Shown here: in pieces, positions 46,872 to 56,666 of the stretch
Position numbering within the stretch: position 1 is the first letter of the stretch
Layout of the letters: each line of letters starts with the position of its first letter
From: Oligoflexia bacterium
GTDB taxonomy: Bacteria; Bdellovibrionota_C; UBA2361; JBGSMV01
Direction of reading: 5' to 3'
DNA length: 64,000 nt
Assembly: GCA_019694515.1 (NCBI GenBank)
Contig: JAIBBU010000006.1
Coordinates: 1 to 64,000 of the forward strand
Notes under the pieces: model-generated
Told to the model about the DNA's origin: nothing
Databases searched by the model: none
What the model saw: the letters and a program-made list of their open reading frames with translations, nothing else
Position numbers and translations under genes: made by a program

Positions 46872-47666
46872 TCAGCTGCTCAAGAGCTTCTGCACCGAGC
46901 TCACACTTAAATTATTAACTAGCGCCTGCGAGCTAGAACTCAGATCTTCCGCTAGTTTACTGGTGCGCTTAACAGCCTCGTCAATCGAGCGGATCGAGTC
47001 ACTTTCGATGCTGTTGAGGGTAGCGTCCACCTCCTGGAGCACGCCTTTGACCTGGGTCTTAGTATCTTTTTGGGCCTGCTGCTGATCCTTAACCGATTGA
47101 AGCTCGGTCTTTAGCCCCTCGATGAAATCGTTCACATCGCCGGAATTTTTTAGATCATCAGCGGCCGTGCTGCGGGACTGAATCTTCACCTCCTTGACCT
47201 CGACCACCCCTTTTTGCTCATTTCCGAAGCTCAGGTTTCTGCGGCGCAGATCGGACTGTTCCGCGTTGTCCTGCTTGACCTGGCGTGCGAGCGCTTCGCG
47301 CTGTTCGGCAAGCTTGTTCAATTCTTCGCGCTTCAACGCGATCGCTTCAGTGTCTTTGTCTTTAAGTGCGGATTTAAGCTCTTTGGCAGTTTCGATCTGC
47401 TGCTTCGTGAGTTTCTGTGCTTCTTTCAAGTTCTGGGAATTGACGTTGACGGCGCTGATGACTTCGTTCGCTTGTTCATTGAAGCGCGTGCGCACTGGAG
47501 CCAGAGCATTCGAGACCTTGTCTCCAGTAACTATTTCAGTCTCTTTTGCTTTGGATTGAGTCTGCGCCTGCTTAGCGTCTTCGACCTGGATTTCACGTTT
47601 GGATTTGAGCTGACCTTTGGCCGAAATAAAACCTTGGCCGATGCCTTTGATGCCTGAATCTTCCAT
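46872..47666 (-). CDS. Coiled-coil protein of unknown function
   Basis: Codes for 264 residues, almost all charged helix (Lys, Glu, Gln, Ala), with no signal peptide or membrane helix. The last ~30 residues (SSQALVNNLSVSSVQKLLS) end in Leu-Leu after a Val/Ser helix, a pattern like flagellin C-terminal helices; this is only a resemblance. A GGAGG ribosome site lies four bases before the ATG. It neighbours another orphan gene at 47829 and the BamD-like gene. A filament, translocator or structural role are all open. Confidence 0.6.
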   Translation of the reverse strand: MEDSGIKGIGQGFISAKGQLKSKREIQVEDAKQAQTQSKAKETEIVTGDKVSNALAPVRTRFNEQANEVISAVNVNSQNLKEAQKLTKQQIETAKELKSALKDKDTEAIALKREELNKLAEQREALARQVKQDNAEQSDLRRRNLSFGNEQKGVVEVKEVKIQSRSTAADDLKNSGDVNDFIEGLKTELQSVKDQQQAQKDTKTQVKGVLQEVDATLNSIESDSIRSIDEAVKRTSKLAEDLSSSSQALVNNLSVSSVQKLLSS

Positions 47667-47828
47667 AAACCTCCGATAATTCGACGGCCTGCCATTACAG
47701 CTCCCCGCCGACAGATCACTTCCTGTACCTTTTCAGAGGCAAGATCCCAACTTCTGCGTATAGATAAGATCGCCCCCCATAGCCGATTTCTTTACAAACC
47801 GGCGCGTAAATTTCAGCAGAGCGGGGGC

Positions 47829-48254
47829 CTAATTAATCAGGGGTTTAGTGCTGTTTTTGCGTTGTTTGCGCGCATCACACAGGCTTAAAGGGCGTTTCTC
47901 GACCGTTCCGGCCTGAATCGGAGTGCGCCCGCCGTTCACCACCTTGAGGCGGCTACCGGAGGCATCCTGCGCAGCGTCACGCATCGCCGTTAAAATGTCG
48001 GCATAAAGTTTATCTTCAAAATCCTTGCGAGCAAGGTCGCCTTCACTCAAGAAGCGGTCGTTACTCTGGGCGAGTCGATCAATAATGCTGGTAAATACGT
48101 CGAGTGCCACGGTCTGCTCGGATTGGGCGAGCGACCCCAGGGCGTCCATGAAGCGCAGCGCATGCTCGCCGCCGTAACCCTCAAGCAGCGTCTTCAGCTG
48201 TAGCTGTAAGCTCAAAAATCCGGAGGAAAAAGCCCCCTCACGTTTCTCTGCCAT
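47829..48254 (-). CDS. Small helical protein of unknown function
   Basis: Codes for 141 residues from the ATG at 48254, which has an AAGGA ribosome site seven bases upstream. A longer frame to 48377 has none. The N-terminal ~100 residues are mostly helix (LQLQLKTLLEGY, DVFTSIIDRLAQ); the tail is basic. No family recognised. It precedes the coiled-coil gene at 46872 on the same strand (162 bp between). The gap 48255-48558 on its other side, towards dxs, holds no gene; it contains an inverted repeat TAACTGGAG/CTCCAGTTA at 48466-48528. Confidence 0.5.
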   Translation of the reverse strand: MAEKREGAFSSGFLSLQLQLKTLLEGYGGEHALRFMDALGSLAQSEQTVALDVFTSIIDRLAQSNDRFLSEGDLARKDFEDKLYADILTAMRDAAQDASGSRLKVVNGGRTPIQAGTVEKRPLSLCDARKQRKNSTKPLIN

Positions 48255-48558
48255 AAACCAGTCCTTTCTCTGTCTGACACCGTGCAAAGAACAGATGCTG
48301 GGCTGAGACCTGGATTTTTCAATCCAGTCCGGCCAGCCCCCAAGCGAGCCAAAAAGCTCTTCCTTCCACCTATCCATACCTTTTCCCCCTGTGCTTCACT
48401 AATTATTAGACTGAGGGGGTCTAAGCAAATAACCGACCAAACCTAAATATTTGAAATTGCTAGGGTAACTGGAGGTTCCGGGTGTCGTTGTTGTGCACAC
48501 CGTAGCGCCGGCAGCCACTCTCCAGTTAAGGCTCCAAAGGGGCTGACTCAGGCCCGGC

Positions 48559-50490
48559 TCAACCGACCGCGGCAATTTTCCTTCGACCAGCCGCGGAGGC
48601 GATAAATGCAAAGAGCGCGGCAGCGTCATAACCGTGCATGGCATGCTGCTCGGCTTGGGAGGCGTGTGGTACGAATTCATCCCCCACGCCGAAACGTTGG
48701 ATCGGGGCTTGCAGCTCGAGCGCTGCGTCGTTTGCGAATTCTGTGACAGCCGCGCCAAACCCGCCTTGCAGGGCGTGGTCTTCCAGGGTGCACAGCACCC
48801 GGTGACGCTGAAGCTCTACTCCCAGCAGGGCTTCATCTAGGGGCTTTGCAAAGCGCGCATTAATCACCGTGGTGGTAATGCCGCACTCCTTTTCCAGGCG
48901 GCGCGCTGCTTCCAATGCGTAGGCCACAACCGGGCCGAACGCCACGATCAGCGCATCCTCTCCGCGGCACAGCACTTCTGCTTTGCCCACATCCAGGAGT
49001 TTGAGTGGCTGCTCAAGCCCGATGCCCGTCCCGTTTCCCCGCGGGTAGCGCAGTGCAACCGGAGCTTCCAGCTTCAGTCCCGTGTAAACCATATGCCGCA
49101 GTTCGTTCTCGTCCTTAGGAGACATGATCACTATGTGCGGCAGGGTACGAAGATAGGCGATATCAAACAGGCCTTGGTGCGTTTCCCCGTCGTTGCCTAC
49201 AGCGCCGGCACGGTCAAGGGCGAAGAGCACCGGTAATTTTTGAATGCAGACATCGTGAACCACCTGATCGTAGGCGCGTTGCAAGAAGGTCGAATAGATT
49301 GCGCAAACCGGGCGGTAGCCCTCGCAGGCTAAACCCGCCGCGAAGGTCACGGCGTGCTGTTCGCAGATGCCGACATCAAAGAAATTTTGTGGTGATTCCT
49401 GCTGCAGCTTATCCAATCCCGTGCCGCTGGGCATCGCAGCGGTAATGCCCACGATCTTTGGGTCGTTTTTCACTAACTCGACCAAGGTCTCACCAAATAC
49501 CGCGGTGTAGGAGGGGGGTATGCGCGCGGCTCCGCCGCCGGGCTTGGCAGGCATAAATTCACCGCGCGTCTTATCGAAGGGGGAAACTCCATGCCATTTG
49601 ACCGGATCGATTTCAGCCGGCTCGTAACCTTTCCCTTTTTGAGTGCGCGCATGCACTAGTACGGGCACATCTTGAGTCTTGGCGTGCTGCAGAGCCTGAA
49701 TCAGCTCCTGCAAATTGTGCCCGTCAACAGGCCCGATATAGCGAAAACCGAACGCTTCGAAAAGCATGGCGGGGCTGGCAAAGAAGCTCTGTGCTGCTTC
49801 CTCGGCGCGGTCCACGATCTTATAAACCAATTCAGGAACGTAGCCGCGGCGATGCAGCTCCTTGAATGAGCTACGGGCCATATTAGAAGTCTTGGAGGTG
49901 ATGGCGCGCGAAAAGAGCCAGCTCACAGCACCGACGTTGGCCGAAATCGACATTTCGTTATCATTCAACACTACGATCAAGTTCTTAAGTCCCAGATCGC
50001 CGGCGTGATTCAACGCCTCGAAGGCCATTCCGGCAGTAAGTGAACCATCCCCAATTACCGCGACAACATGACGCTCGGGGTCCTGGCGGTTAAGGGCCGT
50101 GGCCATGCCGACTGCGGCTGAGATGCTGGTGCCGGCATGTCCAGCGCCAAAGGCATCGAATTCACTCTCAGCCCGCTTGAGAAAACCGGATAGCCCGCCT
50201 TTCTTTCTTATCGTCGACAAGCGTTCACGGCGACCCGTTAGCATCTTGTGGACGTAGGCTTGATGACCGACATCCCAAACAATGCGGTCCTGTGGAGTAT
50301 TAAATAAATGGTGCAACGCAACGGTGATTTCGGTGGCGCCGAGGCTGGAAGCAAAGTGACCGCCTGAAGCGGAGACGCTCTCGATTAGCTCTTCACGCAA
50401 TTCCCCCGCGACGGTTCGCAGCTCGTCAAGCGAACAGCTGCGCAGGCCTGCGGGCAGGTCCAAACGATCGATTAATTTCTGCTTATCCAT
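48559..50490 (-). CDS. dxs: 1-deoxy-D-xylulose-5-phosphate synthase
   Basis: Codes for 643 residues, standard length. The thiamine diphosphate motif GDGSLTAGMAFEALNHAG is followed by LNDNEMSIS, and the active-site His is in DVGHQAYVHK. The transketolase pyrimidine domain (about 320-480) includes ICEQHAVTFAAGLA. It makes DXP from pyruvate and glyceraldehyde 3-phosphate, the first step of MEP isoprenoid synthesis. I use the ATG at 50490; a GTG two codons upstream is also in frame. No ispA or xseB is adjacent, unlike many proteobacteria. Confidence 0.96.
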   Translation of the reverse strand: MDKQKLIDRLDLPAGLRSCSLDELRTVAGELREELIESVSASGGHFASSLGATEITVALHHLFNTPQDRIVWDVGHQAYVHKMLTGRRERLSTIRKKGGLSGFLKRAESEFDAFGAGHAGTSISAAVGMATALNRQDPERHVVAVIGDGSLTAGMAFEALNHAGDLGLKNLIVVLNDNEMSISANVGAVSWLFSRAITSKTSNMARSSFKELHRRGYVPELVYKIVDRAEEAAQSFFASPAMLFEAFGFRYIGPVDGHNLQELIQALQHAKTQDVPVLVHARTQKGKGYEPAEIDPVKWHGVSPFDKTRGEFMPAKPGGGAARIPPSYTAVFGETLVELVKNDPKIVGITAAMPSGTGLDKLQQESPQNFFDVGICEQHAVTFAAGLACEGYRPVCAIYSTFLQRAYDQVVHDVCIQKLPVLFALDRAGAVGNDGETHQGLFDIAYLRTLPHIVIMSPKDENELRHMVYTGLKLEAPVALRYPRGNGTGIGLEQPLKLLDVGKAEVLCRGEDALIVAFGPVVAYALEAARRLEKECGITTTVINARFAKPLDEALLGVELQRHRVLCTLEDHALQGGFGAAVTEFANDAALELQAPIQRFGVGDEFVPHASQAEQHAMHGYDAAALFAFIASAAGRRKIAAVG

Positions 50491-50578
50491 CGGCACCGCG
50501 TACTTCGATTTTCAGCCGGAAGATAGGAACTATACTATCGGCTGGAAGGCCGATCAAATGAGGCGGTTTAATGCCGGT

Positions 50579-51016
50579 TTAGCGCAGGATCCCTAAAGGA
50601 TCGTCGCGCTCAGCACCGAGCGGTAAGCCTGAGACCTCTCCAGCGGGGGATAAGCCTTCAGGCAGCTTGGCAAAAGATAATTCCGATAACTTCTTCGGAT
50701 TGGCGAGCGCTCCAAAATCCAGGGTAGGACTGGATGACTGCTGTGAGGGGCTGCTACCGCGCAGCGATCGAAAATCAAACGCCTCATACCCCGCGTCTGC
50801 GATTGAGGAGTTTTTACCGCGCAGATTTGCGAAATTGAACAGATTCCAATTGGGGAGTGAATTCGCGACGGCGCGAAATGAATCGCTCATATAGCGGTCG
50901 GCATTCGCGATGAACTGGCTCGCGCTGGAGGCGAAGTCAGTCGGGATACCCGGTAGGCTATGGCCATTGAGGAAATACGCCAATCCGCCCAACACCACCA
51001 AAGTTCTGATACGCAT
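50579..51016 (-). CDS. Small probably exported protein, unknown function
   Basis: Codes for 145 residues. The N-terminus (RIRTLVVLGGLAYFLNG) is a basic-hydrophobic stretch compatible with a signal peptide or anchor; the rest is Ser/Asn/Leu-rich with FANLRGKNS and FRSLRGSS repeats. A GGAGGGG ribosome site precedes the ATG. No family recognised. It lies between pal and dxs on the same strand. Confidence 0.5.
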   Translation of the reverse strand: MRIRTLVVLGGLAYFLNGHSLPGIPTDFASSASQFIANADRYMSDSFRAVANSLPNWNLFNFANLRGKNSSIADAGYEAFDFRSLRGSSPSQQSSSPTLDFGALANPKKLSELSFAKLPEGLSPAGEVSGLPLGAERDDPLGILR

Positions 51017-51167
51017 ACCTTTTCCCCTCCATGGATCCCAAAACCTCTAAAAAGGTTATGGGCAATTCATGCCGGAGGTGCCGTAGGCGCGAGGCAAGAC
51101 TCTAGCGTAAAGCTACTCTAAAGCTTGGCAGTGCCTAGGGGTCCAGCTAGATCAATGGTCAGGCTAT

Positions 51168-51779
51168 CTAATAGCGCTGCTCATTTAGAGACGAATCATC
51201 GAAACTCGGTGCGGCTCTCCGATCTGAATTAGTGTTCGCAGCATTACCGGCACTTGAGCCGGAGAATCCTGAGAAGTGCACGCGCCGGTTCTTAGCGAAT
51301 GCCATCTCGTCATGGGCAGGATCCAGCGGTACTTCTTCGCCATAGCTGATCGTTTCTAAGCGGTTCGGTTGGATGCCGTATGAGAGTAAGACATCCTTGA
51401 CCGCCTTGGAGCGCTCGTCTCCTAAAGCCAGGTTATACTCGGCAGTTCCACGTTCATCGCAGTGGCCCTCGAGCTGAATTTTGACCTCAGGGCGCTGCTT
51501 CAAGATTTCAACGTTGTACTCGATGCTTTGACGGGCTTGGTCGCCGATCCGAGCGGAGTCGTAGTCGAAGTTAATATCACGGAAGAGACCTTCTCCCTCC
51601 GCCAGCGGGATACCGCCTTCACCGAATCGCCCTTCACGCTGCGCGTTGAGATCGGCTTCGGAGAGTCCATTGGTGCCGTCGCCCTTCGTGCCCGATCCTT
51701 TGGTAGAGCAAGCGCCCAGCACGGTCAAAACGAGTGCTGCGGTAAAAATGAGTAAAGCTATATTTTTGAGATTTTTCAT
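51168..51779 (-). CDS. pal: Peptidoglycan-associated lipoprotein (OmpA-like)
   Basis: Codes for 203 residues. The lipobox VLGACST gives lipid-bearing Cys24. After a Gly-rich linker comes an OmpA-like peptidoglycan-binding domain (about 65-170) with FDYDSARIGD, LEGHCDERGTAEYN and NRRVHFSG. It ties the outer membrane to peptidoglycan as part of the Tol-Pal system. tolB, tolA, tolQ and tolR are not in the window. A strong AGGAAGG ribosome site supports the start. The Ser/Asn-rich tail after 175 is unusual. Confidence 0.93.
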   Translation of the reverse strand: MKNLKNIALLIFTAALVLTVLGACSTKGSGTKGDGTNGLSEADLNAQREGRFGEGGIPLAEGEGLFRDINFDYDSARIGDQARQSIEYNVEILKQRPEVKIQLEGHCDERGTAEYNLALGDERSKAVKDVLLSYGIQPNRLETISYGEEVPLDPAHDEMAFAKNRRVHFSGFSGSSAGNAANTNSDRRAAPSFDDSSLNEQRY

Positions 51780-51858
51780 TAGACCTTCCTATCGAATATC
51801 AGGGATAATTTTTACTTAGTTGGGTGGAAGAGCGCAACTCTATAGTAATGGGATCTGC

Positions 51859-53226
51859 ATGGAAAAATCTGTAGCTCAAGGTCTGTATGATCAAAAGCAA
51901 GATCAGTCACTCACGGCGTGGAAAGAGCTGCTCCGTTTTCGGAGTATCAGCGTGGACCCGGCATGCCAGAAGGACTCTCTGGACTGTGCCGCCTGGTTGA
52001 AGGCTGAGCTCGAGAAGCAGGGACTGCAGAGCAGGCTGCTGGAAACGCGAACTAAGCCTGTCGTATACGCCGAATTTGCTGGTTTACCGGGAGCACCGAC
52101 AGTGCTTTTTTACGGTCACTACGACGTGCAACCTGTTGATCCAGTTGCTGCTTGGGATAGCCCCCCTTTCGACCCGGTTTTGCGCGGGGATCGTCTGTAT
52201 GCGCGAGGCGCCCAGGATAACAAGGGACAGTTGACGTATTTTATTCAGGCGGTCGGAGCGCTGATCGGCTCTGGTCGGCTCAAGTGTTCCCTAAAAGTGG
52301 TGCTTGAGGGGGAGGAAGAGTCCTCCAGCACCGGGATTTCCGAGGCACTTCCGGGCTGGGGGGACCTGCTAAAAGCCGACCTGCTGATGGTCTGTGATAC
52401 CGGCATGTATCGAGCAGGAGTGCCCGCTATCACCATGGGCCTGCGGGGGACGTTGCACGCTACCGTTAAGCTGGGGGGCTTACGGTGCGATTTGCATAGC
52501 GGCATCCACGGCGGAGTGGTGAAGAATCCAGCGACTGAAATGGCCCGGCTGATAGCCACTCTGCATAATTCTGCAGGTGAGATCGTGGTCCCCGGATACC
52601 TGGATCAGATTGAGGAGCTGCGCGCGGAGGATCTCAAACTCGCCCAGAGCGAGCCTTTTGATGCGGCGCTGTATGAAGGGATGGTGGGCGTGCCGCCACT
52701 AGGTGGAGAAAACGGACGCAGCTTCGTTGAACGTCGCGGATTAAGACCGACGATTGAGATTAACGGGATCAGTGCCGGATATAACGGCCCGGGCATCAAG
52801 ACCATTATACCCGCTGAAGCCACCTGCAAAATTACTTCGAGACTGGTCAAGGGGCAGGATCCAGCTCATACCCTAAAGCTGCTGCTCGACCATATTGGAA
52901 AAAATGCTCCCACTGGGCTTAAACTTGAGATTCCGGAGAGCGGAGTGGGGGGGCCGGCAGTGCTCGTGAGCTCGGCCTCGCGCTATGTGAAGCGCGCCGG
53001 AGACATCCTGCGGCTGCTGTCTCAGAGCGGAGCCGTGTCGTATGTCTGGGAAGGAGCCAGTATCCCTGTGATCTCCCTGCTCTCAGAGGTGTCGGGTGCA
53101 GAGCCCTTACTGGTGGGGTTCGGCCTCGAGGAGGACAATATTCATGCTCCCAACGAGTCCTTCTCGATTGAGCAGTTCAGGCAGGGGTTCATGTATGTTG
53201 CTATGTTTTTGGATGGATTGAGTTGA
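51859..53226 (+). CDS. M20 family dipeptidase/peptidase
   Basis: Codes for about 455 residues. The zinc site is visible as [11 protein letters not shown], then [10 protein letters not shown], and the general-base Glu in [11 protein letters not shown], followed by metal Asp in VCDTGMYR. This pattern is that of M20 dipeptidases such as the CNDP/PepV-like group. A second in-frame TTG at 51820 would extend the protein by 13 residues; neither has a good ribosome site and I use the ATG. It ends by overlapping rarA by four bases. Confidence 0.88.
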   Translation: MEKSVAQGLYDQKQDQSLTAWKELLRFRSISVDPACQKDSLDCAAWLKAELEKQGLQSRLLETRTKPVVYAEFAGLPGAPTVLFYGHYDVQPVDPVAAWDSPPFDPVLRGDRLYARGAQDNKGQLTYFIQAVGALIGSGRLKCSLKVVLEGEEESSSTGISEALPGWGDLLKADLLMVCDTGMYRAGVPAITMGLRGTLHATVKLGGLRCDLHSGIHGGVVKNPATEMARLIATLHNSAGEIVVPGYLDQIEELRAEDLKLAQSEPFDAALYEGMVGVPPLGGENGRSFVERRGLRPTIEINGISAGYNGPGIKTIIPAEATCKITSRLVKGQDPAHTLKLLLDHIGKNAPTGLKLEIPESGVGGPAVLVSSASRYVKRAGDILRLLSQSGAVSYVWEGASIPVISLLSEVSGAEPLLVGFGLEEDNIHAPNESFSIEQFRQGFMYVAMFLDGLS

Positions 53227-54440
53227 GCGAGAATCTGACTCTTTTTGAAAATGCGCCGAGTGCTCCGCGTAAGCAGCGCCAGGATGCGCCATTGGCGGAG
53301 AAGCTTCGACCGGCGAGCTGGGAGGAACTCTCGGGGCTTGAAAACGTCGACCCATCATTATTGACGCGACTGCGAGGTGGTGTCGGTACGCCCCCCTCGA
53401 TGTTGCTCTGGGGACCCCCGGGATGCGGCAAGACTACCCTTGCTCGTCTGGTCGGAAAGAGTTTTGCCGCCAACTTCGTGGAGTACTCCGCGGTGATGGT
53501 TGGCATTAAAGAGGTGCGCGAGCTCGTGGCGCAAGCTAGCCGTTCATCGAAGCCCACCATTCTGTTCTTGGATGAAATCCACCGCTTTAATCGAGCGCAG
53601 CAGGACGCCTTTCTGCCGCATCTGGAGAGTGGGGTGCTGGTTCTGATTGGCGCGACTACTGAAAATCCATCATTTCATCTCAATCCTGCATTGCTCTCCC
53701 GGATGAAAGTAGTGGTAATGAAGCCGCTTTCGGACCAGGCCCAAAAGGTAATTCTTGAACAAGCCGAGCGGCGCACCGGAGTGCAGTTCGCACCGGCGGC
53801 GCGCGATTTCATTTTTGAATGGTCTGGCGGCGACGCGCGCAAGTTGATCGGCGCAGTTGATATTGCAGCGCACTCGGCGGATCTTAAAACTGCGCAGATT
53901 GGGGTAGATACACTCAAGTCGCTCTTGGGTGAGCAACGTCCATTTTACGACCGTGATGAAGAGCATTACAACGCGGTGTCGGCATTCATTAAGAGCATGC
54001 GCGCATCGGATCCCGATGCGGCGCTGTATTGGGGATTTCATATGCTCGAGGCCGGGGATGATCCCTTTTTTGTTTTGCGGCGCATGATCATCTTCGCGAG
54101 TGAGGATATCGGTAATGCCGATCCTCAGGCGCTGCCTTTGACGATTGCTACAGCGCAGGCCTTTGAGCGCCTCGGGTTTCCCGAAGCACGTATCCCGATC
54201 GCGCAGTGCATCATTTATTTGGCTCGTGCGGCTAAGGATCGCAGCAGCTACGATGCTCTAAATCGGGTTGTCGAAACGCTTGCGCAGCATCCCAATTCTC
54301 CGGTGCCGATGCACCTTAGGAATGCCACGACGGAATTAATGAAAGCCGCGGGCTATGGAGCGGGGAAGGGTGAAGCTTTGAGCAATCTTCCGAAAGGGCT
54401 TGAAAAAAGTAGATTTTATTTTCCACCCACAAAGAAGTAG
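53223..54440 (+). CDS. rarA: Replication-associated recombination ATPase RarA (MgsA)
   Basis: Codes for 405 residues. Opens [14 protein letters not shown], then Walker [15 protein letters not shown], Walker [19 protein letters not shown] and sensor [12 protein letters not shown]. The C-terminal tetramer domain includes [16 protein letters not shown]. It acts at stalled replication forks. The start is TTG overlapping the M20 stop (TTGA), so the two are translationally coupled. Confidence 0.94.
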   Translation: MSENLTLFENAPSAPRKQRQDAPLAEKLRPASWEELSGLENVDPSLLTRLRGGVGTPPSMLLWGPPGCGKTTLARLVGKSFAANFVEYSAVMVGIKEVRELVAQASRSSKPTILFLDEIHRFNRAQQDAFLPHLESGVLVLIGATTENPSFHLNPALLSRMKVVVMKPLSDQAQKVILEQAERRTGVQFAPAARDFIFEWSGGDARKLIGAVDIAAHSADLKTAQIGVDTLKSLLGEQRPFYDRDEEHYNAVSAFIKSMRASDPDAALYWGFHMLEAGDDPFFVLRRMIIFASEDIGNADPQALPLTIATAQAFERLGFPEARIPIAQCIIYLARAAKDRSSYDALNRVVETLAQHPNSPVPMHLRNATTELMKAAGYGAGKGEALSNLPKGLEKSRFYFPPTKK

Positions 54441-54494
54441 TTCAGCGGAATTTGCCGTTTCGCCCGGTTTTGGTGTTGGGTTAGACTTTTCCGA

Positions 54495-56519
54495 ATGAGT
54501 CGTTCAAAAACAAATTCCCGCAAAGGCGCCGCTGCGAAATCATCCAGCGGCAATACGCTCTATCCTGCCGAAGTGCTGAACCGGTTTTATCGCGCGATCT
54601 TGCTGCCGCGTTTGATCGAAGAGCGGATGCTGCTCTTACTTCGGCAGGGCCGGTTGAAGAAATGGTTTTCCGGTATCGGGCAAGAAGCAATTTCTGTCGG
54701 GGCCACCTTAGCAATGCGAGATGATGAGTATGTTGTGCCGATGCATCGCAATCTAGGTGTGTTCACGACCAGAGGCGTGCCGCTACCCCGGCTTTTTCAG
54801 CAGTGGCAGGGCAAGCCGGGCGGGTTTACGAATGGGCGTGACCGTTCCTATTACTTTGGGAGCCAAGAGCACCGGATCATCGGAACGATTTCACATTTAG
54901 GGCAGCAGCTTTGCGTGGCCGCGGGAATTGGATTGGGGGAAAAGCTAGAGTGCACCGAGCGTGCCACCGTAGTTTTTACCGGAGAGGGCGGTACTAGCGA
55001 GGGCGACTTTCATGAAGCGCTGAATGTTGCCGCAGTTTGGGATCTGCCGGTCATTTTTTTGATTGAGAACAATGGCTGGGGTATTTCTACTCCCGTAAGC
55101 GAGCAGTACCGCTGCCGTAATCTGTCGGATCGCGCCGTAGGTTACGGCATCGAGGGAGTGACGATCGATGGCAACGATCTGCTTGAAGTTTACGAAACAA
55201 TACAGTCCTACGCTGCGCAGATTCGGAAGCAGCCGCGCCCAGTGCTGATCGAATGCTTGACATATCGTATGCGCGGACATGAGGAGGCTTCCGGGGTGAA
55301 GTACGTACCGAAGGAGATGCTGGAGGCCTGGGGCAAGAAGGATCCCGTGCAGCGTTTTGAAGAGCGCCTATGCGCTTGGCAGGTATTGAAACCCGAAGAA
55401 TCAGAATCGATTAAGAGCGAACTTAGAACGCAGATCGAAGCGTGGGTCGAAGAGGCGTTTGCAGCCCCCGGGGTAGTTGTGGATGCAGCTCGTGAAGTCC
55501 GTGATCTTTTTGCACCACCCGCCGAGATGCCGAAACGCACGCGCAGCGCACCCTCGCGTGAGATGCGCTATGTCGATGCAATTCAGGATGGATTAAGAGT
55601 GGCGATGCGGCGCCATTCTGGACTGGTTTTGATGGGACAAGATATCGCCGAATACGGAGGAGTCTTCAAGATCACTGAAGGCTTCCTGGAGGAGTTCGGT
55701 CGTGATCGAGTGCGCAATACACCGCTATGCGAATCGGCGATTCTAGGTGCTGCGATGGGACTGAGCATCAAAGGCATCAAGTCGATGGTCGAGCTGCAGT
55801 TTTCAGACTTCGTCAGCTGTGGATTCAATCAGATCGTAAATAATATTGCGAAGCTGCATTGGCGCTGGGGGCAGCGCGCTGACATTGTCATGCGTATGCC
55901 GACGGGTGCGGGAACGGCAGCGGGGCCCTATCATTCGCAATCAACCGAGGCTTGGTTTGCGCATGTGCCCGGACTAAAGCTCGTTTATCCGGCGTTTCCG
56001 GCCGACGCGAAGGGGCTGCTGCTTGCGGCGTTCGACGATCCCAATCCCGTCATGTATTTCGAGCACAAACTTCTTTACCGCAGTATTAAAGAGCAAGTGC
56101 CTGAGGGTGAATTCTTTACCGAGATTGGGAAGGCCAATGTGCTGCGCGAGGGCGATCAGGTCACGATTATTACCTATGGTGCAGGTGCCCATTGGGCGCT
56201 TGAGGTGTTAGGAAGGTATCCCGAAATTTCCGCAATGCTAGTGGATCTTAGAACGCTTGCTCCTTTGGATTGGGAATGTATTGATGCCGCCGTGAAACAT
56301 ACCGGTAGGGTAATTGTGCTGCATGAAGATACGTTGACCGGTGGAATAGGGGCCGAGATAGCCGCGCTCATTGCTGAGCGTTGTTTCGAGCATCTCGATG
56401 CGCCCGTTATACGATCTGCCAGTATGGACACTCCCGTCCCGTATGCGGAGGCGCTTGAAAATCAGTTCCTGCCGCGCGAACGGTTCGAGCACCAGCTCCT
56501 GGACCTCGTCAAGTATTAA
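54495..56519 (+). CDS. Fused 2-oxo acid dehydrogenase E1 (alpha + beta subunits)
   Basis: Codes for 674 residues. The alpha half (about 25-345) has the thiamine motif GEGGTSEGDFHEALN ... ENNGWGI and TYRMRGHEEASG. The beta half (about 355-674) has DAIQDGLRVAMRRH, CESAILGAAMGLSIKG and MPTGAGTAAGPYHSQS. Such fusions belong to branched-chain 2-oxo acid or acetoin-type E1. It decarboxylates a 2-oxo acid and passes the acyl group to E2 lipoamide. No E2 or E3 gene is near. With the mcc pair in the same window it hints at branched-chain amino acid breakdown, but the substrate is not proven. The GC-rich N-terminal ~20 residues are basic and disordered. Confidence 0.85.
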   Translation: MSRSKTNSRKGAAAKSSSGNTLYPAEVLNRFYRAILLPRLIEERMLLLLRQGRLKKWFSGIGQEAISVGATLAMRDDEYVVPMHRNLGVFTTRGVPLPRLFQQWQGKPGGFTNGRDRSYYFGSQEHRIIGTISHLGQQLCVAAGIGLGEKLECTERATVVFTGEGGTSEGDFHEALNVAAVWDLPVIFLIENNGWGISTPVSEQYRCRNLSDRAVGYGIEGVTIDGNDLLEVYETIQSYAAQIRKQPRPVLIECLTYRMRGHEEASGVKYVPKEMLEAWGKKDPVQRFEERLCAWQVLKPEESESIKSELRTQIEAWVEEAFAAPGVVVDAAREVRDLFAPPAEMPKRTRSAPSREMRYVDAIQDGLRVAMRRHSGLVLMGQDIAEYGGVFKITEGFLEEFGRDRVRNTPLCESAILGAAMGLSIKGIKSMVELQFSDFVSCGFNQIVNNIAKLHWRWGQRADIVMRMPTGAGTAAGPYHSQSTEAWFAHVPGLKLVYPAFPADAKGLLLAAFDDPNPVMYFEHKLLYRSIKEQVPEGEFFTEIGKANVLREGDQVTIITYGAGAHWALEVLGRYPEISAMLVDLRTLAPLDWECIDAAVKHTGRVIVLHEDTLTGGIGAEIAALIAERCFEHLDAPVIRSASMDTPVPYAEALENQFLPRERFEHQLLDLVKY

Positions 56520-56526
56520 CCCCATA

Positions 56527-56545
56527 CAACAGGAACCTGGCACCT
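56527..56545 (+). repeat. RAYT-associated repeat, copy 1
   Basis: CAACAGGAACCTGGCACCT differs from the copy at 63778-63796 by one base. It lies eight bases after the E1 stop. The GGNACCTGGCACC core is nearly palindromic, as in repeats near REP-associated transposases. Confidence 0.65.
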
Positions 56546-56599
56546 GCTTTATGTTAAGTGGGCCGCGTAACTGGCCTCAGCTATTGGTATATTATTGTT

Positions 56600-56627
56600 T
56601 TGTTAATGTTTAAACCCATGCTAAATT
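56600..56627 (+). promoter_or_regulatory. Possible promoter of the 161-residue gene
   Basis: TTGTTA, a 16-base spacer and TAAATT in a locally AT-rich stretch 40 bases before the start at 56667. The -10 is a weak match. Confidence 0.35.
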
Positions 56628-56666
56628 CCCCGAACCAGACGGTCCTTTGGTTGGAGGATTATAGAG

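Noticed and set aside
48466..48528. Inverted repeat TAACTGGAG/CTCCAGTTA considered as an integron attC site
   Set aside because: The ends do not match the RYYYAAC/GTTRRRY core sites and no integrase or cassette genes are near. It may be a simple hairpin downstream of dxs.
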